This document shows positions 10,305 to 20,158 of a DNA stretch of 29,992 bases, one piece after another. Position 1 is the stretch's first letter. The number at the start of each line of letters is the position of its first letter. A program made the translations under genes and the position numbers. Source of the DNA: Antrodiella citrinella. Its lineage: Eukaryota > Basidiomycota > Agaricomycetes > Polyporales > Steccherinaceae. Under the pieces are notes generated by a model. The model made no database searches and had not been told where the DNA came from. It worked only from the letters and a program-made list of their open reading frames with translations. The stretch lies in the NCBI GenBank assembly GCA_004802725.1, contig SGPM01000315.1, positions 1,310 to 31,301 on the forward strand, in the 5' to 3' direction.

Positions 10305-10634
10305 ATCTACAATCTCCCACTATCTACAGGCCTCAAGGCTTTGTGATAAAGGCTTTACACCGTCAGGCCCTCCGACGTTCATGCAGAAGAGGCAAACAAG
10401 GTAAACAGCGTTTATTCGTCAATCTGGTGATCTCACTTATCTGTGATAAGTGTCACTCAGATCTCAGGCTCCACAGGGCGCGCAGGAGTCGTGCCGCTAT
10501 CGCTCTTCCGGCAATGGGGGTGTTATCTGGTCTTGTGGCCAAAGCTCTGAATCGCTGACTGCAATCTAGCATACAATGAGTCGATCAGGAACCCTCGCAT
10601 TTGCTAATAACTATAGCAGTAGAAGCCTCAGACA

Positions 10635-10641
10635 TATATAA
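10635..10641 (+). promoter_or_regulatory. TATA box of UNC93-like gene 1
   Basis: TATATAA lies 72 nt upstream of ATG 10713, a plausible distance for a short 5' UTR. Confidence 0.5.
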
Positions 10642-10712
10642 GCCAACAGAGCACGGAAACCCGCTGTTACACCGACACCGTCCCTCGGCACCGTGCAATC
10701 CCTGCTAGCACC

Positions 10713-12695
10713 ATGGAAGACTACGTCAATTCGGAGAAGCAATCCACGTCGTCCAAGGAAGAGTCGGGCAGTGCTGTCGTCACTCAAGATGCGACTCAGT
10801 CTCACGCCCGCTTCAAGGAGTGGTACTATAGGCCTATGACGCAGGTCATCCTCTTGGGTTTCGTGTGCTTCATGGGTCCAGGGTTGTATAATGCGTTGAA
10901 CGGATTGGGAGGAGGCGGTCGGGTTGACACAAAGACCAACGCGAATGCAAACGCTGTCCATTACGCGACATTCGCCTTCTTTGCCTTCTTTGCCGGGTAC
11001 GTCTAATGCATATCTATATCAATACATGAACTTATCTACCGTGTTTCTTGGTAGGCCTATTCACAACTACCTCGGGCCTATCTTGACTTTGCAGCTTGGT
11101 ACCTTCGGGTACGCGTTGAATGTCGCCGCGTATCTGTACGTCGTCTTCGTGCATCTTTGGCACAAACATTTACCTATGCGTCGCTCAGGTCAACGAACAT
11201 CAACCCGAAGACCAGCGCGTTCATCCTGGCTGCAGGCGCGATCCAGGGTGTCTGTGCTGGACTACTCTGGACCGCCCAGGGATCCCTCATGCTTGCGTAC
11301 TCAACCGAGAGCCAGAAGGGCATTTTCATTGGTATCTTCTGGTCAATTTTCAACTTGGGTAGTGTAGTAGGTTCTAGTATCTCTTTGGGTCAGAATTATA
11401 ATTCCAAGGTGAGCGCACATTCATCTTGTGATCCAGAGTCGTTACTGAATGAAATTCACGTAGGCTAATGGAGGTAAGCTCACAAGTATTCGTATCATAT
11501 GTGCGTAACTGATTTCGTTTATCATAAGTTACCGAGAGCACCTACGTACGTCAAATTAATTGCTATATGATGTACCTTGCTGATCGAGTTCACCTGTAGA
11601 TTGCGTTTTTGGTATTGACTCTAATCGGTGTTGCCATTCCTGTATGCATGGCCAACCCGAAGAAGATGTTCCGCTCGGATGGGACCAAAGTTGTGTACGC
11701 ACAACACCCAAGTGTTAGGGCTACATTGTGGGGGCTATGGACGACGCTTCGAAACGACCCGTGGATCATCATGTTGTTCCCCATGTTCTTTGTGAGCAAC
11801 TGGTTCTACACATGGCGTACGTGTCAATTTTCTAGACATAGATACCGTCACGCTGACTTTCATGGCAGAATTCAACGAGTACAACAGCGCGCTGTTTGAT
11901 ATCCGCGGTCGGTCTCTCAACAACCTTGTGTACTGGATAGCCCAGATATTCGGCTCCATCGCCATCGCCACCCTGCTTGACCAGAAACGCCTCACCTGGC
12001 GTATGCGTGCATGGGCGGGATGGTCGGTCTTGTTCGTCATGGTGTTTGTCGTTCATATCTGGGCATACTTCTACCAGAGGTAAGTCGATAGCATTTACAC
12101 GCAGACGGACCGTATTGACGTGTGCACAGGAATTACACTCGGGCAACGGTAGCTGCCACCATCAACAAGATAGACATTCACGATCCCAAATATGTTGGCC
12201 GCGTCTTCTTGTACATATTCTGCGGCCTTTTGGACGCGATGTGGCAAACAACCGTGTACTGGTTGATGGGTGTCATGTCGAATGACCCTGCTAAGCTGGC
12301 TCACTTTGTCGGTTTCTGTACGTTGTCCGTCCTATGTTGGGGAAAGTACTCGGTAGCTAACATGTTGTTTAGACAAGGGCATCCAGTCCGCTGGTGCTGC
12401 CGGAGTATGGCGAGCGGATGGTGAAGGTCTTCCGTAAGTCTTCTCCGAACTGCTACTCCCACCATGACTTATCGCTGTCGACAGGTATATGAATGTCTTC
12501 ATCTCGACTTGGGTGCTCCTTGCAGTAGGTCTGATTTGTGCTATTCCTATGATCTACATGCGGGTTGCGGACAACAGAGACGAAATTGTCCAGTGAGTTT
12601 CACAAAGCCTGATGCTCATGTGTTAGCTCACGGGAGATCTTTACAGGAAAATGGATGAACCCGAGGCTGCCAACGAGAAGGTCGCGCAGGTTTGA
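10713..12695 (+). CDS. UNC93-like major facilitator superfamily transporter, copy 1
   Basis: Eleven exons: 10713-10996, 11055-11135, 11189-11408, 11464-11473, 11529-11545, 11600-11816, 11869-12079, 12130-12317, 12373-12433, 12485-12592, 12647-12695; 481 aa. Integral membrane protein of the fungal UNC93-like group within MFS, with about 11-12 hydrophobic segments; the substrate is unknown. Conserved blocks: QVILLGFVCFMGPGLYNALN (first TM), TFGYALNVAAYL, GVCAGLLWTAQGSLMLAY, GIFIGIFWSIFNLG, IMLFPMFFVSNWFYTWQFNEYN, SLNNLVYWIAQIFGS, CGLLDAMWQTTVYWLMG and IQSAGAAGVWRAD. Both termini are hydrophilic and probably cytosolic. Exons 4 and 5 are only 10 and 17 nt. Introns are a uniform 50-58 nt. It is the paralogue of the gene at 16519-18826 in opposite orientation. 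The stop is 106 nt from the end of SPC25, tail to tail. Confidence 0.93.
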
Positions 12696-12801
12696 GAGGT
12701 CTGAGGGTATATATGTCACATTGTACAATACCGAGTCAAATAATGATACGTCGAAATCGCTTAAAGGAAGTATAGAGTTACATCTCATACCAAATTCGCC
12801 T

Positions 12802-13716
12802 CTATCGCCCCTCAGATACCAATCGTACAAATGCCAGCCTAAGTCCTTTGATAAATGCGTAGAGATCCCTGGATTCGTTCAGCTCCTCCAACAGCATAGG
12901 AAGGTTAGGCAGGTATGGAGTCGTCGTTGGAACTGGGCTACGATTAGGCACGACGGGTGGCAAAGTGAGAGTACTCGACCAACCTTTGTACGCTCGCGAG
13001 GAGACATCAATCACAAAGCTGAATTCCCGACTGGTGTCATGGGGATCGACATGCGTGAATCGGATAAGGATTTTGTCCTTATCAATGCCTTCGACGAAAC
13101 ATTGCAGTTTCCGCTCGCATTCAACTAGCTCTGGTGATACGCGAGCGGCATACGAGTTCAACAGGGAGTTCTCTCTGTTCCGTTCTGTTGTAATGGCGGA
13201 AGATAAAGTAAGACGGTGGAAGGATCAATTAAATGTTTACATACCTCGCCGGAGATTCTGTACGACCGCTCTTCGTTGCTCAATTTCCACGTCCAATGTA
13301 GCACATTTCTCCTTAATAGATGCAAGCTGTCGCCGGTACACAGCAACAGAAGATTCCGCCTCCTTGCGCTCTTCCTGCTCTTTCTCCAACACTACACATC
13401 ACAGACGAATGAGATGAGTAGCACGGTAAATGCACTGACCGCACGCACCCTTCATGAGTTCTAGCTCTTTGCCCTTGCAGACGTTGGTCTCATGCTCCAC
13501 TTGCTTCGTTCTCTCAGCTATCTTGCTCTTCCTCGTCGCGTACTCGTTCTTCCGGCGAGTGATCTCCGTCATGGCTCTCTGCGAGTATGAGGAAACAGCA
13601 TTGCGAAAGTTACGAGTGGATTCTTCGTATGCGTCAATTCTGAGGTCGATCGTAGGGTTTTGTTGCTGGAGGATGGTGGCCAGATCAAGTTTCGACACAC
13701 GGATTACTTTAGCCAT
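12802..13716 (-). CDS. SPC25: kinetochore protein Spc25 (Ndc80 complex subunit)
   Basis: Four exons: 13716-13449, 13391-13245, 13184-12984, 12932-12802; 248 aa, close to the family length. Spc25 pairs with Spc24 in the Ndc80 complex, which links kinetochores to spindle microtubules. The N-terminal two thirds are a charged coiled coil, running from SSYSQRAMTEITRRKNEYA through KEKCATLDVEIEQRRAVVQN. The C-terminal globular domain is recognised by CERKLQCFVEGI, IRFTHVDPHDTSREFSFVID, SRAYKVPTTTPYLPNLP and LNESRDLYAFIKGLRLAFV. Intron 3 (12933-12983) is 51 nt with no in-frame stop, so the unspliced frame is open; removing it gives the family sequence YKVPTTTPYLP. Divergent from DBF2/SID2 across a 237-bp shared promoter. 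Confidence 0.93.
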
Positions 13717-13783
13717 GAATTCGTGAGCAATGTAGTAGAAGAAAGGTAATGTGGGTGTGGTAGTAAAACAGCAACGGACGCCG

Positions 13784-13791
13784 AACGCGTT
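13784..13791. promoter_or_regulatory. MCB-like element AACGCGTT
   Basis: Contains ACGCGT (13785-13790), the MluI cell-cycle box bound by MBF-type factors in yeasts. The 8-mer is a perfect palindrome. It lies 68 nt upstream of the SPC25 ATG. The site is seen in the sequence; binding is inferred. Confidence 0.5.
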
Positions 13792-13800
13792 ACTCCAAGG

Positions 13801-13833
13801 ATCTAAACACGTTGCACGTGATCGTGTTTAGAT
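13801..13833. promoter_or_regulatory. palindromic element with paired TAAACA half-sites around CACGTG
   Basis: ATCTAAACACG (13801-13811) and CGTGTTTAGAT (13823-13833) are exact 11-bp inverted repeats around an 11-nt spacer that contains CACGTG (13815-13820). Each arm carries TAAACA, the core of the forkhead consensus, and CACGTG is a bHLH E-box. It sits midway between two divergent mitotic genes. A double operator-like site is inferred. Confidence 0.6.
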
Positions 13834-13953
13834 TAGCGCGATTGATCCAGATTTGTTTGGTTTCCAACTTACCCTCTTCTCTCACTCTCACTCTCTAGAG
13901 TTGTGCGTAGATCTCGTTTTCATACCTCCGGATACTACTTTTGCAGATTGTGT

Positions 13954-15991
13954 ATGGCAGGACTGCCACCGCGAAGCGATCTGTACGGCGGATACCCAGA
14001 CATCCGGATGAACACCGCGAAAGGCGTCACACTCAATAGTCCTGACGTCCGTATGGCCACCGCGAAGGGCGGGTTGACCGTGCAGAACGACATCAGGATG
14101 GAGACTGCGCGCGTGGGAGAGACCACCGTTCGACACAACCAGTTCAAGCCCTGGGAGAAAGAGTTGCTGGAGAACCCCGAGGTCAGACGGAAGGGCACGG
14201 TGGCACAACTTTGTGAGTCTCTCGTGCTGCTGTGGTCAGAAAGGACCGTTGTCGTCAGTGGATGGTACAAAACGTACACATTGAATTTATCGTCGGCCTT
14301 GATTGATTGTGTTCCTGTGAGATGGACTACATCTGACGTCCTTCCGATGCGTAATGTTACCGCCCCGACTTACCACTCATTATATTTTAGATTTCCTGGA
14401 CTATTACTTCCAACTTCTAGGATATCTCGCTTCCCGTAAGGACAGGCGAACAAAGTTTGACCAGGATACCACTCAACGCGGACTCACGGCATCGGAGCGG
14501 TCCAAAGAATTCAAGTCGTACTGCGGACGCGAACGCGTCCTCTTGAGGAAACGCAGGACAAAATTGCGCGTAGATCAATTCCACATCATCGCCCAAATTG
14601 GTCAAGGAGGTTATGGCGAGGTCTTTCTTGCCCGAAAGCAGGAGACTGGTGAAATTTGCGCGTTGAAGAAGATGAGGAAGAGGACACTGTTCAAGATGGA
14701 CGAGGTGTGTGGGCTAAGCATTGTATTCATGCCTTAACTCACACTTGAAAAATAGATTCGACATGTCCTCGTTGAGCGAGACATACTGACAGCAACGAAC
14801 ACCCCTTGGCTAGTTAGGCTGTTATACGCCTTCCAAGACTCAACTTACGTCTACCTCGCTATGGAGTTCGTGCCCGGAGGAGACTTCAGGACGTTGTTGA
14901 ACAACACCGGTGTGCTGCAACAAGACAACGCCAGATTCTACATCTGCGAGATGTTTGCTGCAGTCAACGAGCTGCATAAGCTTGGATACATCCACCGAGA
15001 CTTGAAGCCTGAGGTAAGATGCAACCGACAATTGTGCTGTTCTACTTCCACTCATCTCCGTCGTAGAACTTCCTCATCGACAGCACCGGTCACGTTAAAC
15101 TGACTGACTTCGGTTTGGCGACTGGTGCCTTGAACCCATCTCGCATTGAATCGTTGCGAATCAAGGTAGCGATCGTTATGCTAAATTTTCTACACTTGCT
15201 CACCCTCATCTTCTCTCATAGTTGGACAAAGTGAAGGACAACGAAATTGTTCACCGCTCCACCATGGAACGACGATCTATCTACCGCTCTATCCGTAACA
15301 CCGACGCACGCTACGCCGATTCCATCGTCGGTTCTCCAGACTACATGGCACCTGAGGTGCTACGTGGCAAACCCTACACCTTTTCCGTGGATTACTGGTC
15401 CCTCGGTTGCATATTCTTCGAGTTCCTAGCCGGATTCCCTCCGTTCAGTGGAAGTACACCTGAAGAAACCTGGACGAATTTGAAGAACTGGACGAAGGTT
15501 CTCCGCAGGCCGGAGTACGAGCTTGAAGAGGATCTGATTTTCAATTTGACGGACGTTGCATGGGATGCTGTTACTAGGTATGGGCGTTCATTGATCTACA
15601 AATGTCTGAATCCTAACATCAGAAACCCATTCACAGGCTCATCGCGCACGCCAGCGTGCGATATTCCTCTCTTGACCAGCTCTCCGCGCACCCCTTCTTC
15701 GAAGGCACTAAGTGGGATGACCTGCGTGCAACTCGCCCGCCCTTCGTCCCCTCCTTGGACTCCGAATACGACGCTGCATATTACGATGACTTCTCTTCCG
15801 CCGACGACATGGCGAAGTACGCGGAGGTGATCGAGAAGCAGCGGAACGTCGAGAAGGTCAAGGAGAAAGAGGAGCCGTTCGGGAGAGGCGTGTGGGTTGG
15901 GTTTACGTTTGGAAAGAATGGACCGAACGCGAAGGTGTTGGGCGCATTGGGTGGAGGGAGCGATGACGGGTCGTTGGCTACGATTTTCTGA
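13954..15991 (+). CDS. DBF2: AGC-family NDR/LATS-type kinase of the mitotic exit/septation network (Dbf2/Sid2)
   Basis: Six exons: 13954-14212, 14391-14704, 14756-15013, 15067-15165, 15222-15577, 15637-15991; 546 aa. With Mob1 this kinase drives mitotic exit and septation at spindle poles and the division site. Seen: N-terminal regulatory segment (about 87-148, [36 protein letters not shown]), glycine loop GQGGYG (157-162), Lys179, HRDLKPENFLID (Asp273), LTDFGLATG (Asp291), the NDR-type insert [20 protein letters not shown], activation loop [15 protein letters not shown] (341-355), and hydrophobic motif WVGFTFGK (Thr519). The insert sequence favours Dbf2/Sid2 over Cbk1/Orb6. The N-terminus before the Mob-binding region holds three 15-residue repeats. 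Intron 1 is 178 nt, long for this window. The upstream GTG-initiated frame was rejected because it runs through a possible 5' UTR intron. Confidence 0.94.
13996..14130 (+). repeat. 45-bp coding tandem repeat, three copies
   Basis: In the DBF2/SID2 N-terminus the motif [10 protein letters not shown] (residues 15-24) recurs as [10 protein letters not shown] (30-39) and [10 protein letters not shown] (45-54) with an exact period of 15 residues. The DNA copies are diverged but in register. Confidence 0.75.
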
Positions 15992-16518
15992 GTGCAGGTA
16001 GGTTGGATTGTTGTCGCTTTGCTTTCGCATACAAGTATTGGAGTGTAAGATACCCGTGTATTGTTGAGGACCTTTGAACATGACCTGTTCGCAAACCTTC
16101 GGTGTGAAATGATTTGAACCAGTGTAAGTATCCACGTCTACTGCCCCCCTAAGACAATCTTACATACTAGTACAGCTGGTATATACAATAGCACACTCTC
16201 ACAGCAAAAATTGTGAAGCGAAGAAAGTAACGAAGAACTAATCCTACTACCTACTAAATCATGAAGAAACGTGAAGTAAATCAAAGACGTGAGCCATCTG
16301 ACAGTGACAAAAAGGGGGTAACGAGAGACGGATGGTCTAGAGGCCAAGGGGGATGAGGTATACATATACAGAGACGTGTAGGAGAAAGCAGATAATAATG
16401 TGTGGAGAACGGGAAGGTTCAGATAGGATAACAAATATACAAGGCCTATAGATAGTTGATGATCAAGGACGACGATAAGCTTTTGATTGAGGTGGTCGTG
16501 TGTGCATGGGCAGGGAGA
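15992..16518. other. intergenic, convergent 3' ends
   Basis: 527 bases between the stop of DBF2/SID2 and the stop of UNC93-like copy 2. Short antisense frames run through it but no domain was recognised. Probably two 3' UTRs. Confidence 0.5.
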
Positions 16519-18826
16519 CTACCACTCTGATGATGAACTGTGAAGTAGGGATGATTAGGGTCTCGGTTGGCAGGGGACAGATAGATGAGGGGGACGTACT
16601 GCATCTCTTGCACATCGTCGAACTCGTGTTCTGAAGTATCCTGCACACGCATGTGAATCATAGGCAGCGCGAAGAACAGACCAGCGACAAGGAGAGCCCA
16701 TGTTGAGATGAACATGCTCATGTATCTGCAAAGATGAAATCCGGGGCATGAGCGATCGTCCAACAGCTAAAGTCGCCGAAAGCAAAAGACAGCTGGCCCC
16801 CCGTCGGAAACCTTGGAGATACCGACGAAAGGGATACCGAGCTGCCCGGCCACGCGATCAAAGTTCTCACTCAATGACCACGGGCCCGTCAGCCCAGAAG
16901 CAGGTCACAGACGACCTTCAGATGGAACAAGGTCGCCAAAGAAGATGCAGAACGCCACTTACGGGATTCCCACCGCATCCGCGCGCCAAATCCCGGCTGC
17001 GCCAGCCGACTGCAACGATTTGTCTTCGATGCGTAAAGTCACGATAAGCAAAGAGAGTTCAAGATAGAAAAACGAAATGGTAAGTGGTAAGTCCAACGTT
17101 CACGGGGTGGATGGGACGTACAAAATCCGGTGAAATGTGCAAGCTTGGAGGGGTCATTGGACATAGCACCCATAAGCCAGTATGCACATGTCTGCCACAT
17201 CGAGTCTAAGAGACCACACGCGATGTACAGCATCACCCGACCAACATATTCGGAGTCGTATATGTCAATCTTGGCGGATACTGTCTCGCGTGTATATTGT
17301 CTGCGGAAAAATCAAAGTGAGCTTGTCAAAGTACTCCAGTAGGAGAGACGTACCGTTGGTAGAAGTACGCCCAAGTATGTACTGCGAAGACCATAATCAC
17401 CAGGACAACCCATCCAGAGAACGCGCGGACGCGTCGGCTGAGGCTCCGCTGGTCAAGGAGAAACCCGATGCTGACAGATCCTACGATCTGCGCGAGCCAG
17501 TAAAGCAAATTGTTCAAAGATCTAGCGCGGATGTTGAACAGCGCGCCGTTGTAATCATTGAACTCTGCATCACGTCCACTGTCAGCTGTGCAGGGAAAGA
17601 GCAATGACTCCACATACGCCACGTATAGAACCAGTTGCTCGCGAAGAACATAGGAAATAGCAAGATAATGTACGGGTCCGTCCTCAGCGCGACCCATAGG
17701 CCCTTGAACTCCGTTTTCCACGATGGATGGCGTGGTGTTGTGACCTTTGTTCCGTCAATACGAATCATCTTGTTCGGATCGGCCATGACGAGAGGTATGA
17801 AGACGCCAATAAGTGTGAGGACCAAGAAACCAATCTGTAACACCGCAGTCAGCAAACGGAAATGAAAAAGGCTGTCCCTATGGCCGATAGGAAAGCGACA
17901 CTCACGTATGTCCCATTGCCGACTATCACGAAAGCGCGTCAAAACAGTTCATCAATCCTGTTTCAAAGCCAGGAAAGAAGTTTGCTTACCTGAATCCGTC
18001 TGAATTCACATCCCAAGCAACACCGCAGTAGTTAGCATGTGAATCTTTACACAGGTTGTAGCAACCACCGCGAAGGCGACGACTCACCTCAGAGTGAAAG
18101 TTCTGCCCAAGTGAAACTGCTGCGCCCACAACGCCTCCTAAATTGAAGATAGACCAGAATATGCCGATAAATTTGCCCTTCTGGCTTTCGATCGGGTACG
18201 CAAGCATGAGTGAACCCTGTGCCGTCCAGAGCAGCCCGGCGCACATTCCGAGGACTGAGCCCGCACCAATAATGAAGCCCCACGCATTCGGATGAATATT
18301 GACGGCACTGGATAAGCATGGTTGGGTGTAAAAGATAAGTTAGACGGGAGATACGCAGCGGTCGGGGTAGCTTTACGTACAGATATGAGCCTATATACAG
18401 CGCGTACCCGATACTCCCTAATCGCAGTGTATTCTTCGCCCCAATGGTGTTGTTCACAGAACTGAAAAGTCGAACGAGTCAGTGTCACTGTCATGCCATA
18501 GAACGAGGGAAATGGGGGACTAACCCAGCGAAGAACGCGAAGAACGCAAACGTCGAGTACAGCGCCGAGTTCGCGTTGGCGCTTACCTTCGGATCGAGCT
18601 GCCCACCTCCGCCCAAGCCGTTCAGCGCATTGAACAGACCCGGGCACATGAAGCATACGAAACCCAGCAATACCACCTGTGTGGTAGGGTTGTAGTAGAG
18701 GCCCCTCAGCCCCGTCGGACGTTCGTAGCGAGGCTCCAGGTGGTGCACGGCATTTGACTGGAAGTCGTATGCGCTGCCGGTGTCATCGCTGGGAGGGTTG
18801 TACGCCTTCTCAGCTGCGTGAGACAT
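16519..18826 (-). CDS. UNC93-like major facilitator superfamily transporter, copy 2
   Basis: Eleven exons: 18826-18525, 18461-18381, 18307-18088, 17999-17990, 17922-17906, 17834-17618, 17564-17354, 17300-17122, 17023-16963, 16725-16600, 16537-16519; 480 aa. Paralogue of the gene at 10713 with the same domain blocks: QVVLLGFVCFMCPGLFNALN, SIGYALYIGSYL, GMCAGLLWTAQGSLMLAY, IILLFPMFFASNWFYTW, SLNNLLYWLAQIVGS, CGLLDSMWQTCAYWLMG and LQSAGAAGIWRAD. Exons 2-7 and 9 have exactly the same lengths as in copy 1, including the 10-nt and 17-nt microexons. Introns here vary more (53-98 nt), and intron 9 is 237 nt against 51 in copy 1. The C-terminal tail differs: copy 2 ends EMHSSSEW after a 19-nt last exon. 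The start is the ATG preceding SHAAEKAYN; a longer upstream frame was rejected. Confidence 0.92.
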
Positions 18827-20158
18827 GGTGGTCAGTCGTGGTCGCGTCCAGCAGGAGGGACAGACGGGGAAAGTCGTCAGCGGAAGGCGTGTCGCGTGCA
18901 GCGAAGGAGAGATTGAGGGAAGGACTTTGAAAGAGAAATAATCGTGGGGTTTAATACTAAAGAGTAGGTGCTCAAGCGAAAACGTGGGGTTCCGATGACC
19001 TGCGGGAGAGATAACAAAGGTGGTTAGCACGGATAAGTAGCATCGCACTGACGACCGACTCAAAAATGATAAGTGTCACAGGCGCAGGGTCTTTGCTATA
19101 GAACGCCGACGCCTGATCACAGTCACGGGCCCTCCTACAGGCGCGAAAGATGGAGAATAAATGACAGGAATGCCCAACAGAATCGCCAATCTTCCACGTA
19201 TAGTTGTTACTGTGGGATTGGGTTTGATTTGGACCGTTGTGACCTGGAGATCCAGGTACAGCAGTACAGCAGATCTAGGAGGGCCTGTGCAATAAAGCCT
19301 GGTAATCACTCGCTTTCTCCCTCCTCCATAATGGCATTCTGCGAGAGAACCACCCTCGGAGAGACCGGACGCCAACGTTTGAACAACGTCCGAGTTTCGT
19401 ACGGGTTCTGAGCCTCAGGAAGTCGAAAAATGCATACGCCGGAGTCGCTCGGACTATTTCTGCCATCCCATGTCTCTCAGCCTCTTTCATCCTGCATCCG
19501 AATCCGCCCGCAAACCACCCAATGCCATAACTCGTGACGGTCATAATTAAAACGACGGATCGATACTAGAGTGGTTGCCTGTCTGGGCAGAAATGCTGCA
19601 GAAACTCACCTCTTTGCCCCTCTACTGCCAATCAGGTCCGAGCCAGCAAATACAAAGTCTGCGGGTGACCAGGTCAGACGGTGTAGCACACGCAACATAT
19701 ATACTGCTCACCACTGCTGCTCGCCCGACGACCTGGTCTTGTCTTGATGCACTCGAGGGAGGATGTCAAAGTCAGTGTGAATCCTCGGGGTCGTTGCGAG
19801 TGTGAAGAACGAATCATCCAGCGCAGCCGATGCTGGTAAGGTCCTCGAGCGTTATTTATATGTCATCGGGCCAAAAGAGAACTCTGGAGTAGCCCGGATC
19901 AATGTTTGCAATATGGGGGAAGGAGGATTCATTTTCGGTTTCACCGGTTTCACTGCCAGTGCCAGTTCCAGAAGCACCGGAGAAAAGAGAGGCTACGAAT
20001 AGGCTAAGATTGGTGCTAGTGAGTGAGTCCATAACTGTACACAGTGACAGTTTTCATAAAATTCGACACAGCCACAAGACGCGTCGGGGCTAGCGACGAT
20101 GGAATCAAAAACCAAAAAAGGAGCTGTCGGTACCCAAGTCGCGTATACATCTGCAACC
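18827..20158. other. 1.3-kb intergenic region
   Basis: Contains the promoter of UNC93-like copy 2 at its left end and the 3' flank of the dehydrogenase at its right end. Several open frames of 60-112 codons occur on both strands (for example minus 19275-19544) but none shows a recognisable domain or a supported exon chain. I see no RNA gene here. Confidence 0.45.

Larger units (their letters stand above)
9526..10712. other. long intergenic region with short repeats
   Basis: About 1.2 kb with no recognisable gene. It contains a 17-nt near-perfect palindrome at 9938-9954 (GACTGAGA, C, TCTCAGTC) and a cluster of GGCCTG/CAGGCC elements at 10282-10369. The end of the region is the UNC93 promoter with a TATA element. 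Confidence 0.5.
13717..13953. promoter_or_regulatory. shared divergent promoter of SPC25 and DBF2/SID2
   Basis: Only 237 bases separate the two ATGs. The region contains an MCB-type box, a perfect 33-bp palindromic structure, and a CT-rich tract (about 13870-13897) before the plus-strand gene. GTGCGT at 13903 and TTGCAG ending at 13946 could bound a 44-nt 5' UTR intron of DBF2; this is tentative. Confidence 0.7.

Noticed and set aside
18827..19063. Longer N-terminus for UNC93 copy 2 (open frame from 19063)
   Set aside because: The upstream part is low complexity without family similarity. The ATG at 18826 matches the start of copy 1 relative to the first TM helix.
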